Source: Bacteroidia bacterium
GTDB lineage: Bacteria > Bacteroidota > Bacteroidia > J057
Reading direction: 5' to 3'
DNA length: 64,000 nt
Assembly (NCBI GenBank): GCA_019695295.1
Contig: JAIBAH010000003.1
Coordinates: 1 to 64,000, forward strand
Part shown: positions 42,428-52,310 of the stretch, piece by piece
Layout: each line of letters starts with the position of its first letter
How positions within the stretch are numbered: the stretch's first letter is position 1
Program-made: the position numbers and the translations under genes
The notes under the pieces: generated by a model
Told to the model about the DNA's origin: nothing
Database searches by the model: none
Seen by the model: only the letters and a program-made list of their open reading frames with translations

Positions 42428-44431
42428 TTATGGGTGAACTACTGTAAACTTATGAGTAGAAGCATTCTGACCATCAGTGATAAGATGATAGAAATAAGTG
42501 CCTGCACTCCAGTTGGTAGTATTCAGTTCCACCTGATTTTCCTGACCATTCAGATTTTGTTCAAAAATGGTTTTACCCATCAAATCCACTACTCTCAGTG
42601 TACCGGTTTTGCCCTGTAAAGAAACAGGAATTACGGTAGCCACATCGGCAGGGTTAGGATAATTTTGTTTCAGCAGGTTTTTCAGGGCTTCGTCGTATTC
42701 CATTCCGGTAATATCTGCATAGAACCAGTCATGGGTAAGTTTGATGAACATATTTCTTACATTAGGGTCGCCAATCATTTCAGCACCGATACCCAGATAC
42801 ACTACTTTGTAGGTAGCTTCCTGTGCACGTACACCTGCTACTTTAGCTCCTCCGTTATAGTTGAAGATTGCCATTCCAGTACCTGCCACTGAAAGCTCCT
42901 CAGGATACATATTTCCTCCGTATGCATCCACAACAGCACTTGGAGACATTGTACCATAAATTGCATCAGAAGCTACCGGAGTAAGCTGATTATTGGCAGT
43001 TGAGCCGTCAGCTACATAATTAGCGTGGAGATACTGAGTATAGAAAGCCTGATTCGCAGGAGTATTGCTGTTTCCTGTCGGGTCAAAGGTATCCCATCCG
43101 ATATCCTGACCCGCCACGAGTACATTTCCGCCATTATCCATGAAGTTTTTCAGACGGGTAACCATATCATCTGTAAAAGCAGGGAAAGCCCAGCCGATAT
43201 TCGCATAGATATTGTAAATACCCTGTAAAATATTGGCGTCATCCGCAATCTGATATTCCATACGGGTCAGTTCACCGTGTTTGGTATTATTGGCAAACAA
43301 CAATCCGTCAGTATAGTAGGATTGATTTTCTGTAGTATTACCCAAAACCAGGTCTTTAATTCCATTATTGACCAGATATACTTTTTTAACGATGAAATTA
43401 GGATTTGCAGGAGTCGTTATAGACAATTCGTATTTAGCCAGAGCAATACTGCTGCCGGGAGTGATATTAACATCTACATCTAACTGAGTAAAAGGATCCA
43501 GCATCATATTTTCATTCAGGGAAGGAAGCGCAACGCCATCTTTCAGTATGCTTGCACTCCAGTCTCCGGGAGCATTGCTTGTAAGGGTTACATTAATCGG
43601 CTCATAAGTATTCTGAGAGTTCAGGATTGTACCTCCTACGTTTACCGGCTGTACTGTCTGAATCATATTCGGGTCAGCAGTAGCATAATTCACGAGCCAG
43701 TCAATACTTGCCCCGGAATTGATTACTTCCTTGGTAGTCTCATTCTGAACCCAGGCAATGACATAAATCTGAGCAGGATCCCAGGTAGCGTCTAAATTAT
43801 AGGTGTAATTATAGTCAGTAGAGTTTCCGATACTGGCAGGAGTATAGGATTCACCGGCAGAAGAAACCACCATCTTACGGAATACATTAGGGAACTCCTT
43901 TTCGCCGTTGCTTCCGGGTGCGGTAGCATATACCTTTTCTTTTTCTACGATTGCCGCTCTGAGTACATAGTTGGCAGAAGGCAATGAGTTAACAGATATT
44001 ACTTTGATACTTACATTTCGGGTGCTTCCGTTTGTGGTTTCAGTAACCTGTACTGCAATAGGTGAACCCATTAAGTCGTTTGCCGCCAGATCTCCTTCGT
44101 TTACCCCGCCCGGATTGGTTTCGTATTTTCCGGAAACCCAGATAGCCGGAACTCCGGTTACACCATAATAATCTACCCTGTCATCGGACTCCTGAGCATT
44201 TGCATTGTACATCGGGTCCACTCCCGGCCAGGAAGTATGGAAAGCAATGTGATGTGCTCTGCCTGTGTTTGCACTGAAAAACGCAGAAAAAGCCGGGTTT
44301 TGTTGTGCACAGGGACCGCAGGAAGCCTGAGTGAAGTGCTCAAATAAAGTATAACGCTTAGCCGACTGACCGATAAGTACCGTCATGCTTAGCATTAAAA
44401 AAACAGATAAAGTAAATTTTAAAAATTTCAT
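42428..44431 (-). CDS. Omp28-like thioredoxin-fold T9SS protein
   Basis: A 667-residue secreted protein. I start it at the ATG at 44431 (MKFLKFTLSVFLMLSMTVLIGQ signal); the frame is open to 44482 but an earlier start would bury the signal. Residues ~25-240 resemble the Omp28-related thioredoxin-like domain, with a redox-type C38-GPC-41 in FEHFTQASCGPCAQQNPAF and YYGVTGVPAIWVSG. A middle region (~350-570) holds GGNVLVAGQDIGWDTFD-type sequence. The C-terminus is a T9SS sorting domain (NYPNPADVATVIPV, LRVVDLMGKTIFEQNL, WSAGTYFYHLITDG). Confidence 0.85.
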   Translation of the reverse strand: MKFLKFTLSVFLMLSMTVLIGQSAKRYTLFEHFTQASCGPCAQQNPAFSAFFSANTGRAHHIAFHTSWPGVDPMYNANAQESDDRVDYYGVTGVPAIWVSGKYETNPGGVNEGDLAANDLMGSPIAVQVTETTNGSTRNVSIKVISVNSLPSANYVLRAAIVEKEKVYATAPGSNGEKEFPNVFRKMVVSSAGESYTPASIGNSTDYNYTYNLDATWDPAQIYVIAWVQNETTKEVINSGASIDWLVNYATADPNMIQTVQPVNVGGTILNSQNTYEPINVTLTSNAPGDWSASILKDGVALPSLNENMMLDPFTQLDVDVNITPGSSIALAKYELSITTPANPNFIVKKVYLVNNGIKDLVLGNTTENQSYYTDGLLFANNTKHGELTRMEYQIADDANILQGIYNIYANIGWAFPAFTDDMVTRLKNFMDNGGNVLVAGQDIGWDTFDPTGNSNTPANQAFYTQYLHANYVADGSTANNQLTPVASDAIYGTMSPSAVVDAYGGNMYPEELSVAGTGMAIFNYNGGAKVAGVRAQEATYKVVYLGIGAEMIGDPNVRNMFIKLTHDWFYADITGMEYDEALKNLLKQNYPNPADVATVIPVSLQGKTGTLRVVDLMGKTIFEQNLNGQENQVELNTTNWSAGTYFYHLITDGQNASTHKFTVVHP

Positions 44432-44479
44432 AAATTTAAAATTATAAATAAATATGAGAGATAAAAAATAAAAAACACC

Positions 44480-44510
44480 CAAAGTAAAGGAATTATCTTC
44501 AGTCTTACAA
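44480..44510 (-). promoter_or_regulatory. Promoter of the Omp28-like gene
   Basis: On the minus strand TTG (44510-44508), a 20-bp spacer and TTACTTTG (44487-44480) fit the consensus with one mismatch in the -7 element. The position supports the ATG at 44431 as start. Confidence 0.5.
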
Positions 44511-44756
44511 GTATTCCCGGAAAATAATTACAGATATATCCGGATAGACAAGTAAAAAAAACGGACTGAACCACTTCCGGATTATAAAAAACGAAACTTC
44601 TTCTCTGTTGGTTGTTTCCGTAATTAAAACGATTTTCCGGCCAAAAGAAGAGATTGAAAGGAATCCAAAACAGGAGGACAATGTCTCAGCAGATTGAAAA
44701 GAGACAGGTTTTTTATAAAAAATTAAAATTCTTTATAATTAATACCTGCTGTTTTG

Positions 44757-44764
44757 TAATTTTG
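44757..44764 (+). promoter_or_regulatory. -7 element of the DUF4293 gene
   Basis: TAATTTTG is a perfect -7 match 30 bp before the ATG at 44795. No -33 TTG at the usual distance. Confidence 0.45.
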
Positions 44765-44794
44765 CGCCTTGATAGCAAAAAATAGTCAAAACAA

Positions 44795-45289
44795 ATGATT
44801 CAACGAATTCAATCTGTTTATCTCGCATTGGCTGCAATTCTGGGGCTGATTACGCTGAGAGTTCCTGCCTGGAAATTTGTTTATGGTAATGAAACGGAGA
44901 TGGTAAACGCATTACAGATGTACTCCCCTTTGGATACAGACGGCTCGCTGCGTTCCCGTTGGTTCTTCCTTACGCCTGCACATACCGCCTGGTTCTCCTT
45001 ACTGGTCGTCACCGTATTGTTTCTGCTGTACATTATTTTTCAGTATAAAAACCGTATCCGTCAGATGAAGCTATGCTGGATTGCACTTATCCTTCAGGGC
45101 GCACAGATTCTGGCTTCCATGCTCCTGATTTTGAGCGGCCCTCAGTGGGTGATGGGAGGGAAAGCCAATACCGGTACTCCGTTTGTCGGGTTTGGTATGA
45201 TGGCAGTGAGTCTTTTTCTGATCTGGATGGCATCAAAAGCCATAAAAAAAGATGAAGCCCTGGTAAAAAGTGTAGATCGGCTGAGATAA
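44795..45289 (+). CDS. DUF4293 family membrane protein
   Basis: A 164-residue protein with four membrane segments (VYLALAAILGLITL, AWFSLLVVTVLFLLYIIF, CWIALILQGAQILASMLLIL, GFGMMAVSLFLIWMAS). The opening MIQRIQSVYL is the hallmark of DUF4293, a family found in Bacteroidota. The function is unknown. Confidence 0.88.
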   Translation: MIQRIQSVYLALAAILGLITLRVPAWKFVYGNETEMVNALQMYSPLDTDGSLRSRWFFLTPAHTAWFSLLVVTVLFLLYIIFQYKNRIRQMKLCWIALILQGAQILASMLLILSGPQWVMGGKANTGTPFVGFGMMAVSLFLIWMASKAIKKDEALVKSVDRLR

Positions 45290-45408
45290 GGAAAAACACA
45301 AAATATTATTTGCAAAATTCCGTATCCGAAAAGTATTTTCGCTTAAAAAGGGGTGAATTTACTGTATTTTGAAATATTTTTAATTTTTTTTAGAAAAGTT
45401 AAAAAAAA

Positions 45409-45471
45409 CACAATAATATTGTGCCTTAATTGAAAAAAAACGAACACAATATTTAGACTGATTCTAAATAT
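45409..45471. promoter_or_regulatory. Paired dyads upstream of the ACIII promoter
   Basis: CACAATA-A-TATTGTG (45409-45423) is a perfect 7-bp dyad around one base. ATATTTAGA (45449-45457) and TCTAAATAT (45463-45471) form a perfect 9-bp dyad around CTGAT. CACAATA recurs at 45446-45452, overlapping the second dyad. Their place, 30-90 bp upstream of the -33 element, suits activator binding; the AT-richness raises the chance background. Confidence 0.4.
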
Positions 45472-45500
45472 AAGAATAATTTCAATTTTTTTTCTTTTTC

Positions 45501-45533
45501 TTTTTGTAATTTTTTTAATCTGGGTTTAATTTG
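45501..45533 (+). promoter_or_regulatory. Promoter of the ACIII-oxidase operon
   Basis: TTTTTG (45501-45506), 19 bp, and TTAATTTG (45526-45533) fit the Bacteroidota consensus with one -7 mismatch. Transcription should start near 45540, about 70 bp before actA. Confidence 0.7.
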
Positions 45534-45610
45534 CACCCAAATATTTTAAAAAAAATTAAAAACAATATAATTTCTTAAATAGTTACTGAACAAAATCTAT
45601 ACATTAATAT

Positions 45611-46966
45611 ATGAGCTTCTTAAAACTCAACATTAAAGTTTTCGTATTAAGCCTCCTTTACGTCCTTACATTCAGCACTTTACAATTGTATGCTGCGGAT
45701 GTTGCTAAAGGAGAGGCCTTATTTAAGCAGCATTGTACGGCTTGTCATAAGGTCAATCAGAAGTTAGTGGGACCTGCACTCAAAGGTGTTACAGCAAAAT
45801 ACAAAGACGACCCTAAGTTTTTGTATGGCTGGATTAAGAATAATCAGGCAATGATTAAGTCTGGAAATCCAAAGGCAATTGCTGCTGCAGCAATTGACCC
45901 TTCAGCAATGAATACCTTTACTTTCCTCCAGGATCCGGATATTGAAAATATTCTGGCCTATATCGATGATTACAAAGATACGCCTCCCCCTGCCACTGCC
46001 GTTTCAGGGAACTCCTCTGACGGAGGAAATCAGGATGTATTCGCCAATCCCTCTATATACTATAGTGTATTAGGATTGGCTGCTTTGCTGATTGTGGTTG
46101 CTTTATTTCTGGTATTTGCAGCAGCAGGTCTTTCCGCTTCTGTAAGAGCAAGAGAGCAGCAGGAAGAACTTTCGACTTCTGCTATCTGGGGCGAATTCGG
46201 CAAATTCCTGAAAAACAAGTTTATTCTTACCTCCATTATCACCATTGCACTGCTCGGAGGTACCCTCAAGCTTATTCAGGCTGCCCGTGCAGTAAGTATC
46301 CATCCGGGATACATGCCTGCTCAGCCGATTAAGTTCAGCCATAAACTCCATGCAGGGAAACATGAGATTAACTGTCAGTACTGTCATACCGGTGCTTCCA
46401 AAAGTAAAAATGCGTGGGTGCCTGCTACCAATGTGTGTATGAATTGTCATAAAGGCGTTGAGGCAGGTCCGGTGTATGGAAAATCTGAAATCGCCAAGAT
46501 TTATATGTCTGCGGGTTTCAACCCGGATACCAAACAATATTTTGAGCCCAATACGCCTGTGGACAAAGTAATGGAAGCTTTCTCCAAATGGATGGCGGAT
46601 GATGCCAAAACCAAAAATCTTGCAGGTGCACTGGACGCCGTTAAAGAAATTGGATTTAATAAACCCATTGAATGGATTCGTATTCATAACTTACCTGACC
46701 ACGCTTATTTTAACCACGCTCAGCACATTGCCGTGGGTGGAAAAGATAAAGATGGAAATACCATTGAATGTCAGACTTGTCACGGACCAATTCAGGAAAT
46801 GGAAGTGGTATATCAGTACTCTCCCTTGTCTATGGGATGGTGCGTAAACTGTCATCGTCAGTCTAAAACTACTTACACATTCACAGACCCCGAAAACCCT
46901 AAAAAATCATTTACGCCTTCTCCGGCTGATATGGGTGGATTGGATTGTGCGAAATGTCATTATTAA
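45611..46966 (+). CDS. actA: Alternative complex III multihaem cytochrome c subunit ActA
   Basis: ActA passes electrons within alternative complex III, the quinol:cytochrome c/oxidase oxidoreductase that replaces bc1 in many Bacteroidota. The 451-residue protein has a signal-like N-terminus (FVLSLLYVLTFSTLQLYA) and six CxxCH haem sites: CTACH (42), CQYCH (255), CMNCH (276), CQTCH (387), CVNCH (411) and CAKCH (446). The first lies in a class-I cytochrome c domain, followed by membrane segments (VLGLAALLIVVALFLVFAA; FILTSIITIALLGGTLKLI) and a pentahaem C-terminal domain. It is the first gene of an eight-gene operon. Confidence 0.93.
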   Translation: MSFLKLNIKVFVLSLLYVLTFSTLQLYAADVAKGEALFKQHCTACHKVNQKLVGPALKGVTAKYKDDPKFLYGWIKNNQAMIKSGNPKAIAAAAIDPSAMNTFTFLQDPDIENILAYIDDYKDTPPPATAVSGNSSDGGNQDVFANPSIYYSVLGLAALLIVVALFLVFAAAGLSASVRAREQQEELSTSAIWGEFGKFLKNKFILTSIITIALLGGTLKLIQAARAVSIHPGYMPAQPIKFSHKLHAGKHEINCQYCHTGASKSKNAWVPATNVCMNCHKGVEAGPVYGKSEIAKIYMSAGFNPDTKQYFEPNTPVDKVMEAFSKWMADDAKTKNLAGALDAVKEIGFNKPIEWIRIHNLPDHAYFNHAQHIAVGGKDKDGNTIECQTCHGPIQEMEVVYQYSPLSMGWCVNCHRQSKTTYTFTDPENPKKSFTPSPADMGGLDCAKCHY

Positions 46967-47007
46967 TCATTTAATTATTATTATCACGAAAAAACTGCTG
47001 AATATAA

Positions 47008-50000
47008 ATGAAAACACCTACATATTGGTCAGGTCTTGATGAATTTGAAGCAAATATCGTTTCAAAAAACGGAAATGAATTTTCTAATGACGTTCCGCTC
47101 GAAGAAAAATTAGGAAATACAACCGAAGAGTCTTTGGAGTTTAATACAAACCGCAGAGATTTTCTTAAAATTTTTGGCTTTGGTTTAACGGCGGCTACCC
47201 TTGCAGCATGTAATGAAACGCCCCTCAAAAAAGCAATTCCTTACGTGGTTAAACCCGAAGAGCTTACTCCCGGAGTTGCTAACTTTTATTCTTCTACCTG
47301 TAACGGATGTTCGGCTTCTTGTCCGGTAATCGTTAAAACCCGTGAAGGCCGCCCGATTAAACTGGAAGGAAATCCCGATTCTCCTTTCTCAAAAGGAGGA
47401 ATGTGTGCAGTAGGGCATGCAACGGTATTGAATCTTTATGATATTGACCGCCTCAAAAAGCCCCTCATCGGTAAAAATGAAGCTTCCTGGGCTGATGTGG
47501 ATAAAGCTATCGGCGATAAACTCAATGGGCTTAAAGGAAAAAATGCAGTAAGAGTATTATCCCATACAATTACAAGTCCATCTACTTTAATGGCAATCAA
47601 TGATTTCCTTACTGTATATGGAGGTACTCATGTTTCCTATGACCCGGTTTCCTATTATGCAATTGCGCATTCTCATGGTTTAAACTTCGATAAAGAAGTT
47701 ATTCCTTCCTATAGTTTTGACAAAGCAGACGTTATCGTAAGTTTTGGCGCTGACTTCCTCGGTACATGGCTTTCTCCTGTACAGTTTTCCGCTCAGTACG
47801 TTACAAACCGTAACCCAAAAGCGAAAAAAATGTCCCGTCATTTTCAGGTAGAGTCTCTTATGTCTCTTACCGGAACAAATGCAGACGTCAGATATCCTGT
47901 CAACGCTTCTCAGGAGGCTTTGGCTTTGGTAAATCTTTATAATAAAGTTGCCCGTAAGCTCGGTCAGGGTGAAATCCCGGGAGTAACGGAGTTCAACGTG
48001 GCAGGAAACGGCCTCGATGTAATGGCGGAAGAGCTTGCAGCAGCCAAAGGACGTTCTCTTGTGGTTTGTGGCACCAATGACCTCGCTGTTCAGCAAATCG
48101 TGAACAGCCTTAATGTAATGCTCGGAAGCTACGGAACTACAATTGATATCGCTAATCCTTCCTATCAGAAACAGGGAAATGACGCTGCGCTTAACCAATT
48201 GGTGCAGGATATCAAATCCGGAACAGTGCAGGGAGTAATTTTCTATGGTTCCAATCCTGTATTTGATACTCCTTATGGTGAAGAACTCAAATCCCTGATT
48301 GCCAAATTACCGCTTTCTGTTTCTTTTGCTTCCAAAACCGATGAAACTTCCGCTGTGTGTCAGTACACCTGCCCCGACAGTCATGAAATGGAATCATGGA
48401 GTGACGCCAACCCGGTGGCCGGACAGTACAGCATCAATCAGCCTACCATCAATACTATTTATTCTTCCCGTCAGGCTCAGCAGTCTTTATTGAACTGGGC
48501 CGGAAATCCGGTTTCTTTCAAGGACTACATTCAGGCTTTCTGGGCAAAATCAGTAGTAACCGGAATGACCGAAAGTCAGTGGGACGGTATTCTGCGTCGT
48601 GGTATTTTCACCAAAGAAAATCCTGCAGCAGCAGTTGTTTCTGCTTCCAAAGGAAATCCTGCAGCCGCTGCTGCGGAAGCACTTGCATCTGCAAAACCCG
48701 GAATTGACCTCGTTTTATACGAAAAAATAGCGATTCGTGATGGTAAACACGCCAACAATCCTTTCCTTCAGGAATTACCGGATCCGGTAACGAGAACTAC
48801 CTGGGACGGATATGCAACGGTTTCCGTTAAAATGGCAAAAGAGAAAAATATCAAAAACAATGATGTAATCGAAATAACCGCCGGCGGCAAAAAACTCAAA
48901 CTTTCTGCTATCGTTCAGCCGGGTCAGGCTGCCGATACTATCGGGGTAGCAGTTGGATACGGCAGAGGCAAGGAGTTTGGTAAAACCATTGCAAAAGTAG
49001 GGGGAGAAAATGTCTATCCTTTTGTGTCTTTCGCCAGTGCAAACAGCTATAAAGTTGCCGGAGTAACCGTAGCTTCAACCGGAGAATCCTATCCGATTGC
49101 TAAATTACAGAAATATGACCTTCTGACAGATGACGGACCTCAGAAACTCGGCGTTTGGGGAGATAATTTTGACCGTACCAATGCAATCATCCGCGAAAGC
49201 TCGCTCGAAAATTATATCAAAAAACCGGATGCCGGAAATGAAGAAAGAGCACATATCAAACAACATCTGATTACGCTTTGGGATTCACATTATAAAGAAG
49301 AAGAATCTCAGAGAATTATCCGTTGGGTAATGGCAATTGACCTGAATAAGTGTACCGGTTGCGGAGCCTGCGTGGTAAGTTGTAATGCAGAAAATAACGT
49401 TCCTGTTGTTGGGAAAACGGAAATTATGCGTCACCGTGATATGCACTGGATGCGGATTGACCGTTATTACAGCGGAGATTTTGACAAGCCCGAAACGATT
49501 CGTACTGTACATCAGCCTATGATGTGTCAGCACTGTGCGAATGCGCCCTGCGAAACGGTTTGTCCGGTACTTGCTACAATTCACACTTCTGATGGTTTGA
49601 ACTCCATGGCTTACAACCGTTGTGTAGGAACCCGTTATTGTGCAAATAACTGTCCTTACAAAGTGCGTCGTTTCAACTGGTTCAAATATCATAATAATGA
49701 TAATTTCGATTTCCATCAGAATAATCCGTTGGGTAAATTAGTGCTGAACCCTGACGTTACCGTTCGTTTCCGTGGAGTAATGGAAAAATGTTCTTTCTGT
49801 GTTCAGAGAATTCAGGACGGAAAACTAAGGGCGAAGGTAAATGCAAAACAAAAAGACGCAGGGGCATTTGTAAAACCGGCTGACGGAGATATCAAAACCG
49901 CTTGTCAGCAATCTTGTCCTACCGGAGCAATTGTTTTTGGAGACTTAAATGATCCCGAAAGCGAAGTGTCCAAATTATTCAGAGATGAGCGTGCCTTTAC

Positions 50001-50163
50001 AGTGCTTGAAGAAGTAAAAACTTTACCTTCCGTAAGCTACATGACCAAAATCAGAAATGTAAAACCGAATGAAGTATTTGTTCATCACGGCGGACACGGA
50101 GAAGAGCATAAAACCGAAGAGCACAAAGAAGAAACGCACAAAAAGGAGGATGGACATTCCTGA
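47008..50163 (+). CDS. actB: Alternative complex III iron-sulfur subunit ActB
   Basis: A 1051-residue fusion of a molybdopterin-oxidoreductase-like domain and a four-cluster ferredoxin domain, facing the periplasm. A Tat-variant signal is internal (R49-RDF, then GFGLTAATLAAC), as in family members. The first half retains CNGCSASCPVIVKTREGRPIKLEGNP-type sequence (from ~47310), but ActB is known not to bind molybdopterin. The ferredoxin part starts CTGCGACVVSCNAENN (Cys782) and includes CQHCANAPCETVCP, CVGTRYCANNCPYKVRRFNW and CSFCVQRIQ with CQQSCPTGAIVFGD. The C-terminus is a His/Glu/Lys-rich tail. It follows actA by 41 bp. Confidence 0.95.
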   Translation: MKTPTYWSGLDEFEANIVSKNGNEFSNDVPLEEKLGNTTEESLEFNTNRRDFLKIFGFGLTAATLAACNETPLKKAIPYVVKPEELTPGVANFYSSTCNGCSASCPVIVKTREGRPIKLEGNPDSPFSKGGMCAVGHATVLNLYDIDRLKKPLIGKNEASWADVDKAIGDKLNGLKGKNAVRVLSHTITSPSTLMAINDFLTVYGGTHVSYDPVSYYAIAHSHGLNFDKEVIPSYSFDKADVIVSFGADFLGTWLSPVQFSAQYVTNRNPKAKKMSRHFQVESLMSLTGTNADVRYPVNASQEALALVNLYNKVARKLGQGEIPGVTEFNVAGNGLDVMAEELAAAKGRSLVVCGTNDLAVQQIVNSLNVMLGSYGTTIDIANPSYQKQGNDAALNQLVQDIKSGTVQGVIFYGSNPVFDTPYGEELKSLIAKLPLSVSFASKTDETSAVCQYTCPDSHEMESWSDANPVAGQYSINQPTINTIYSSRQAQQSLLNWAGNPVSFKDYIQAFWAKSVVTGMTESQWDGILRRGIFTKENPAAAVVSASKGNPAAAAAEALASAKPGIDLVLYEKIAIRDGKHANNPFLQELPDPVTRTTWDGYATVSVKMAKEKNIKNNDVIEITAGGKKLKLSAIVQPGQAADTIGVAVGYGRGKEFGKTIAKVGGENVYPFVSFASANSYKVAGVTVASTGESYPIAKLQKYDLLTDDGPQKLGVWGDNFDRTNAIIRESSLENYIKKPDAGNEERAHIKQHLITLWDSHYKEEESQRIIRWVMAIDLNKCTGCGACVVSCNAENNVPVVGKTEIMRHRDMHWMRIDRYYSGDFDKPETIRTVHQPMMCQHCANAPCETVCPVLATIHTSDGLNSMAYNRCVGTRYCANNCPYKVRRFNWFKYHNNDNFDFHQNNPLGKLVLNPDVTVRFRGVMEKCSFCVQRIQDGKLRAKVNAKQKDAGAFVKPADGDIKTACQQSCPTGAIVFGDLNDPESEVSKLFRDERAFTVLEEVKTLPSVSYMTKIRNVKPNEVFVHHGGHGEEHKTEEHKEETHKKEDGHS

Positions 50164-50228
50164 TTCCCGGATAATCATACTTAAAAGTTCAATTATTATT
50201 AGAAGTACATTTTAAATTATATAATTCT

Positions 50229-51641
50229 ATGCATGTAGAATCATCGGTAAGACAAAAACTCATTACGAATATCAATGAGTACGGCCAAATTACGGATGAC
50301 ATATCCCGTCCGATTGAAGCGGCTCCCAACAAAACATGGTTGCTATGGACAACGATTTCCGCAATCGTAATGACGATAGGCTTCGCCCTTATCGGATGGA
50401 CGATTTGGGAAGGTATTGGGGTTTGGGGCTTAAATACGGAAGTTGGCTGGGGATTTGACATTACTAACTTCGTATTTTGGGTAGGTATCGGACATGCCGG
50501 TACTTTGATTTCAGCAGTATTATTACTTTTCCGTCAGACATGGCGTAACTCGATTAACCGTTCCGCAGAGGCGATGACGATATTTGCCGTACTCTGCGCC
50601 GCAATATTTCCTGGCATTCACGCAGGACGTACCTGGGACTTGATTTATTTTGGTCCTATTCCTAATACCCGTGGTACACTTTGGGATAACTTTAACTCTC
50701 CGCTTATGTGGGACGTTTTTGCAATCTCTACTTATCTTACCGTTTCACTGGTATTCTGGTATCTCGGGATGATTCCTGATTTTGCCACCCTGAGAGACCG
50801 TTTCAAAAGACAAGGAAAAGAAATGGCTTCCAAGGCTTATGGTGTTGCAAGTTTTGGTTGGGAAGGCTCTGCAAGAAACTGGTCCCGTTTTGAGGTAATC
50901 TCCCTGATTCTTGCCGGTTTGTGTACTCCGCTTGTACTTTCTGTACACTCTATCGTAAGTATGGACTTTGCTACTTCGGTTGTACCGGGATGGCATACCA
51001 CAATCTTCCCTCCTTACTTCGTAGCGGGTGCAATTTTCTCCGGATTCGGAATGGTACAAACGCTGTTGGTAATCATGAGAAAAGTTTATAAACTCGAAAA
51101 CTATATTACAATCGAGCATATGGAAAATATGGCAAAGATTGTACTGGCAACCGGTTCTATTGTAGGTCTTGCATACAGTACTGAGTTTTTCATTGCCTGG
51201 TATTCCGGTAGCTTCTTTGAAAGATATGTATTTATCAACCGTGCTTTTGGAGATTACTGGTGGGCATATTTCGCAATGTTTTCCTGTAATGTAATTACGC
51301 CTCAGCTTTACTGGTCACAAAAAATCAGACAGAATATGACGATTACTTTTATTCTCTCTATTTTTGTAAATATCGGGATGTGGTTTGAACGTTTCGTAAT
51401 CATCGTAACTTCTTTACATCACGATTTCGTACCTGCACGCTGGGCTAATTATACTCCTACTTTTGTAGAGGCGGGTATTTTCATCGGTACATTCGGATTA
51501 TTCTTTACCTGTTTCTTCCTGTTCTCCAAATTCCTGCCCACCGTGAATATGTTTGAGGTAAAAACGCTTTTACATCATCCTAAAAAACCGGCTGGAATTC
51601 CTCAGGGAGTAAAAGACGAAGTTTCTCATTCACACCATTAA
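50229..51641 (+). CDS. actC: Alternative complex III membrane subunit ActC (NrfD-like)
   Basis: A 470-residue integral membrane protein with about ten helices, of the NrfD/PsrC family. ActC is a quinol-site candidate of the complex. Typical stretches are TNFVFWVGIGHAGTLISAVLLLFRQTWR (around 50465-50550), FPGIHAGRTWDLIYF, NSPLMWDVFAISTYL, GWHTTIFPPYFVAGAIFSGFGMV and MWFERFVIIVTSLHHDFVP. Position between actB and actD fits the canonical gene order. Confidence 0.94.
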   Translation: MHVESSVRQKLITNINEYGQITDDISRPIEAAPNKTWLLWTTISAIVMTIGFALIGWTIWEGIGVWGLNTEVGWGFDITNFVFWVGIGHAGTLISAVLLLFRQTWRNSINRSAEAMTIFAVLCAAIFPGIHAGRTWDLIYFGPIPNTRGTLWDNFNSPLMWDVFAISTYLTVSLVFWYLGMIPDFATLRDRFKRQGKEMASKAYGVASFGWEGSARNWSRFEVISLILAGLCTPLVLSVHSIVSMDFATSVVPGWHTTIFPPYFVAGAIFSGFGMVQTLLVIMRKVYKLENYITIEHMENMAKIVLATGSIVGLAYSTEFFIAWYSGSFFERYVFINRAFGDYWWAYFAMFSCNVITPQLYWSQKIRQNMTITFILSIFVNIGMWFERFVIIVTSLHHDFVPARWANYTPTFVEAGIFIGTFGLFFTCFFLFSKFLPTVNMFEVKTLLHHPKKPAGIPQGVKDEVSHSHH

Positions 51642-51680
51642 TTTTATTTACCACAGCGATTCATATTATAAAGATATATC

Positions 51681-52235
51681 ATGAAATCAAATTTAATTGT
51701 AGCCAAATTCTGGAATCCTGACACAATGATGGAAGCATTAGCTGATATTCATCATAAAGGTGTTCCTGTATATGATTGCTATACCCCTTTTCCGGTACAT
51801 GGTATTGAGGCCTACATGAATATTAAACGTACCCGTTTAACAATTGCGAGTTTCATTTACGGTTGTCTGGGCTTGGGAGCGGCGCTTTTTTTGATGGCAG
51901 GCGCCTACGGTCAGTGGCTTTACTTTGACTGGTGGGGACTTGATATCATCAACTGGCCAATGGACATCGGAGGAAAACCGGCTTTGGCATGGGTGGACTT
52001 CGTTCCGATCGGGTTTGAGTTAACGGTATTGTTTGCTGCACACGGAATGGTACTTACCTTTTTGGTCGTAGCAAAATATTATCCCGGTAAAGAAGCAAAA
52101 TTACTCGATGACCGTCAGACAGATAACGTGTTTGTTGTAGCAATAGACGGTGATAAAATCAAAGCGGAAAAGGAAGATGAACTAATGAGTGTACTTAGAG
52201 AGCATGGTGCTTTTGAAGTAAGCAAAACGGCTTAA
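51681..52235 (+). CDS. actD: Alternative complex III subunit ActD (DUF3341)
   Basis: A 184-residue DUF3341 protein with two membrane segments (FIYGCLGLGAALFLMAGAY; LTVLFAAHGMVLTFLVV). The motif YDCYTPFPVHGIEAYM near the N-terminus is characteristic, as is WPMDIGGKPALAW between the helices. It has no cofactor motif and is a structural subunit of the complex. Confidence 0.92.
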   Translation: MKSNLIVAKFWNPDTMMEALADIHHKGVPVYDCYTPFPVHGIEAYMNIKRTRLTIASFIYGCLGLGAALFLMAGAYGQWLYFDWWGLDIINWPMDIGGKPALAWVDFVPIGFELTVLFAAHGMVLTFLVVAKYYPGKEAKLLDDRQTDNVFVVAIDGDKIKAEKEDELMSVLREHGAFEVSKTA

Positions 52236-52310
52236 TTTTCCTGCGAACGATTTATTTATCCGGCTTTATCATTAAATTAATTATTTAAACTTTGTTTTTA
52301 GTATATTAAT

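Larger units (their letters stand above)
44432..44794. other. Divergent intergenic region
   Basis: 363 AT-rich bp between the Omp28-like gene (minus) and the DUF4293 gene (plus), carrying promoter elements for each (44480-44510 minus; 44757-44764 plus). Nothing else recognised. Confidence 0.5.
45290..45610. other. Leader and control region of the respiratory operon
   Basis: 321 very AT-rich bp with long T and A tracts. It holds two dyads (45409-45423 and 45449-45471) and the promoter at 45501-45533. No coding sequence. Confidence 0.6.

Noticed and set aside
46103-46687. 194-codon minus-strand open frame inside actA
   Set aside because: Opposite a multihaem cytochrome with all haem motifs intact; no independent evidence.
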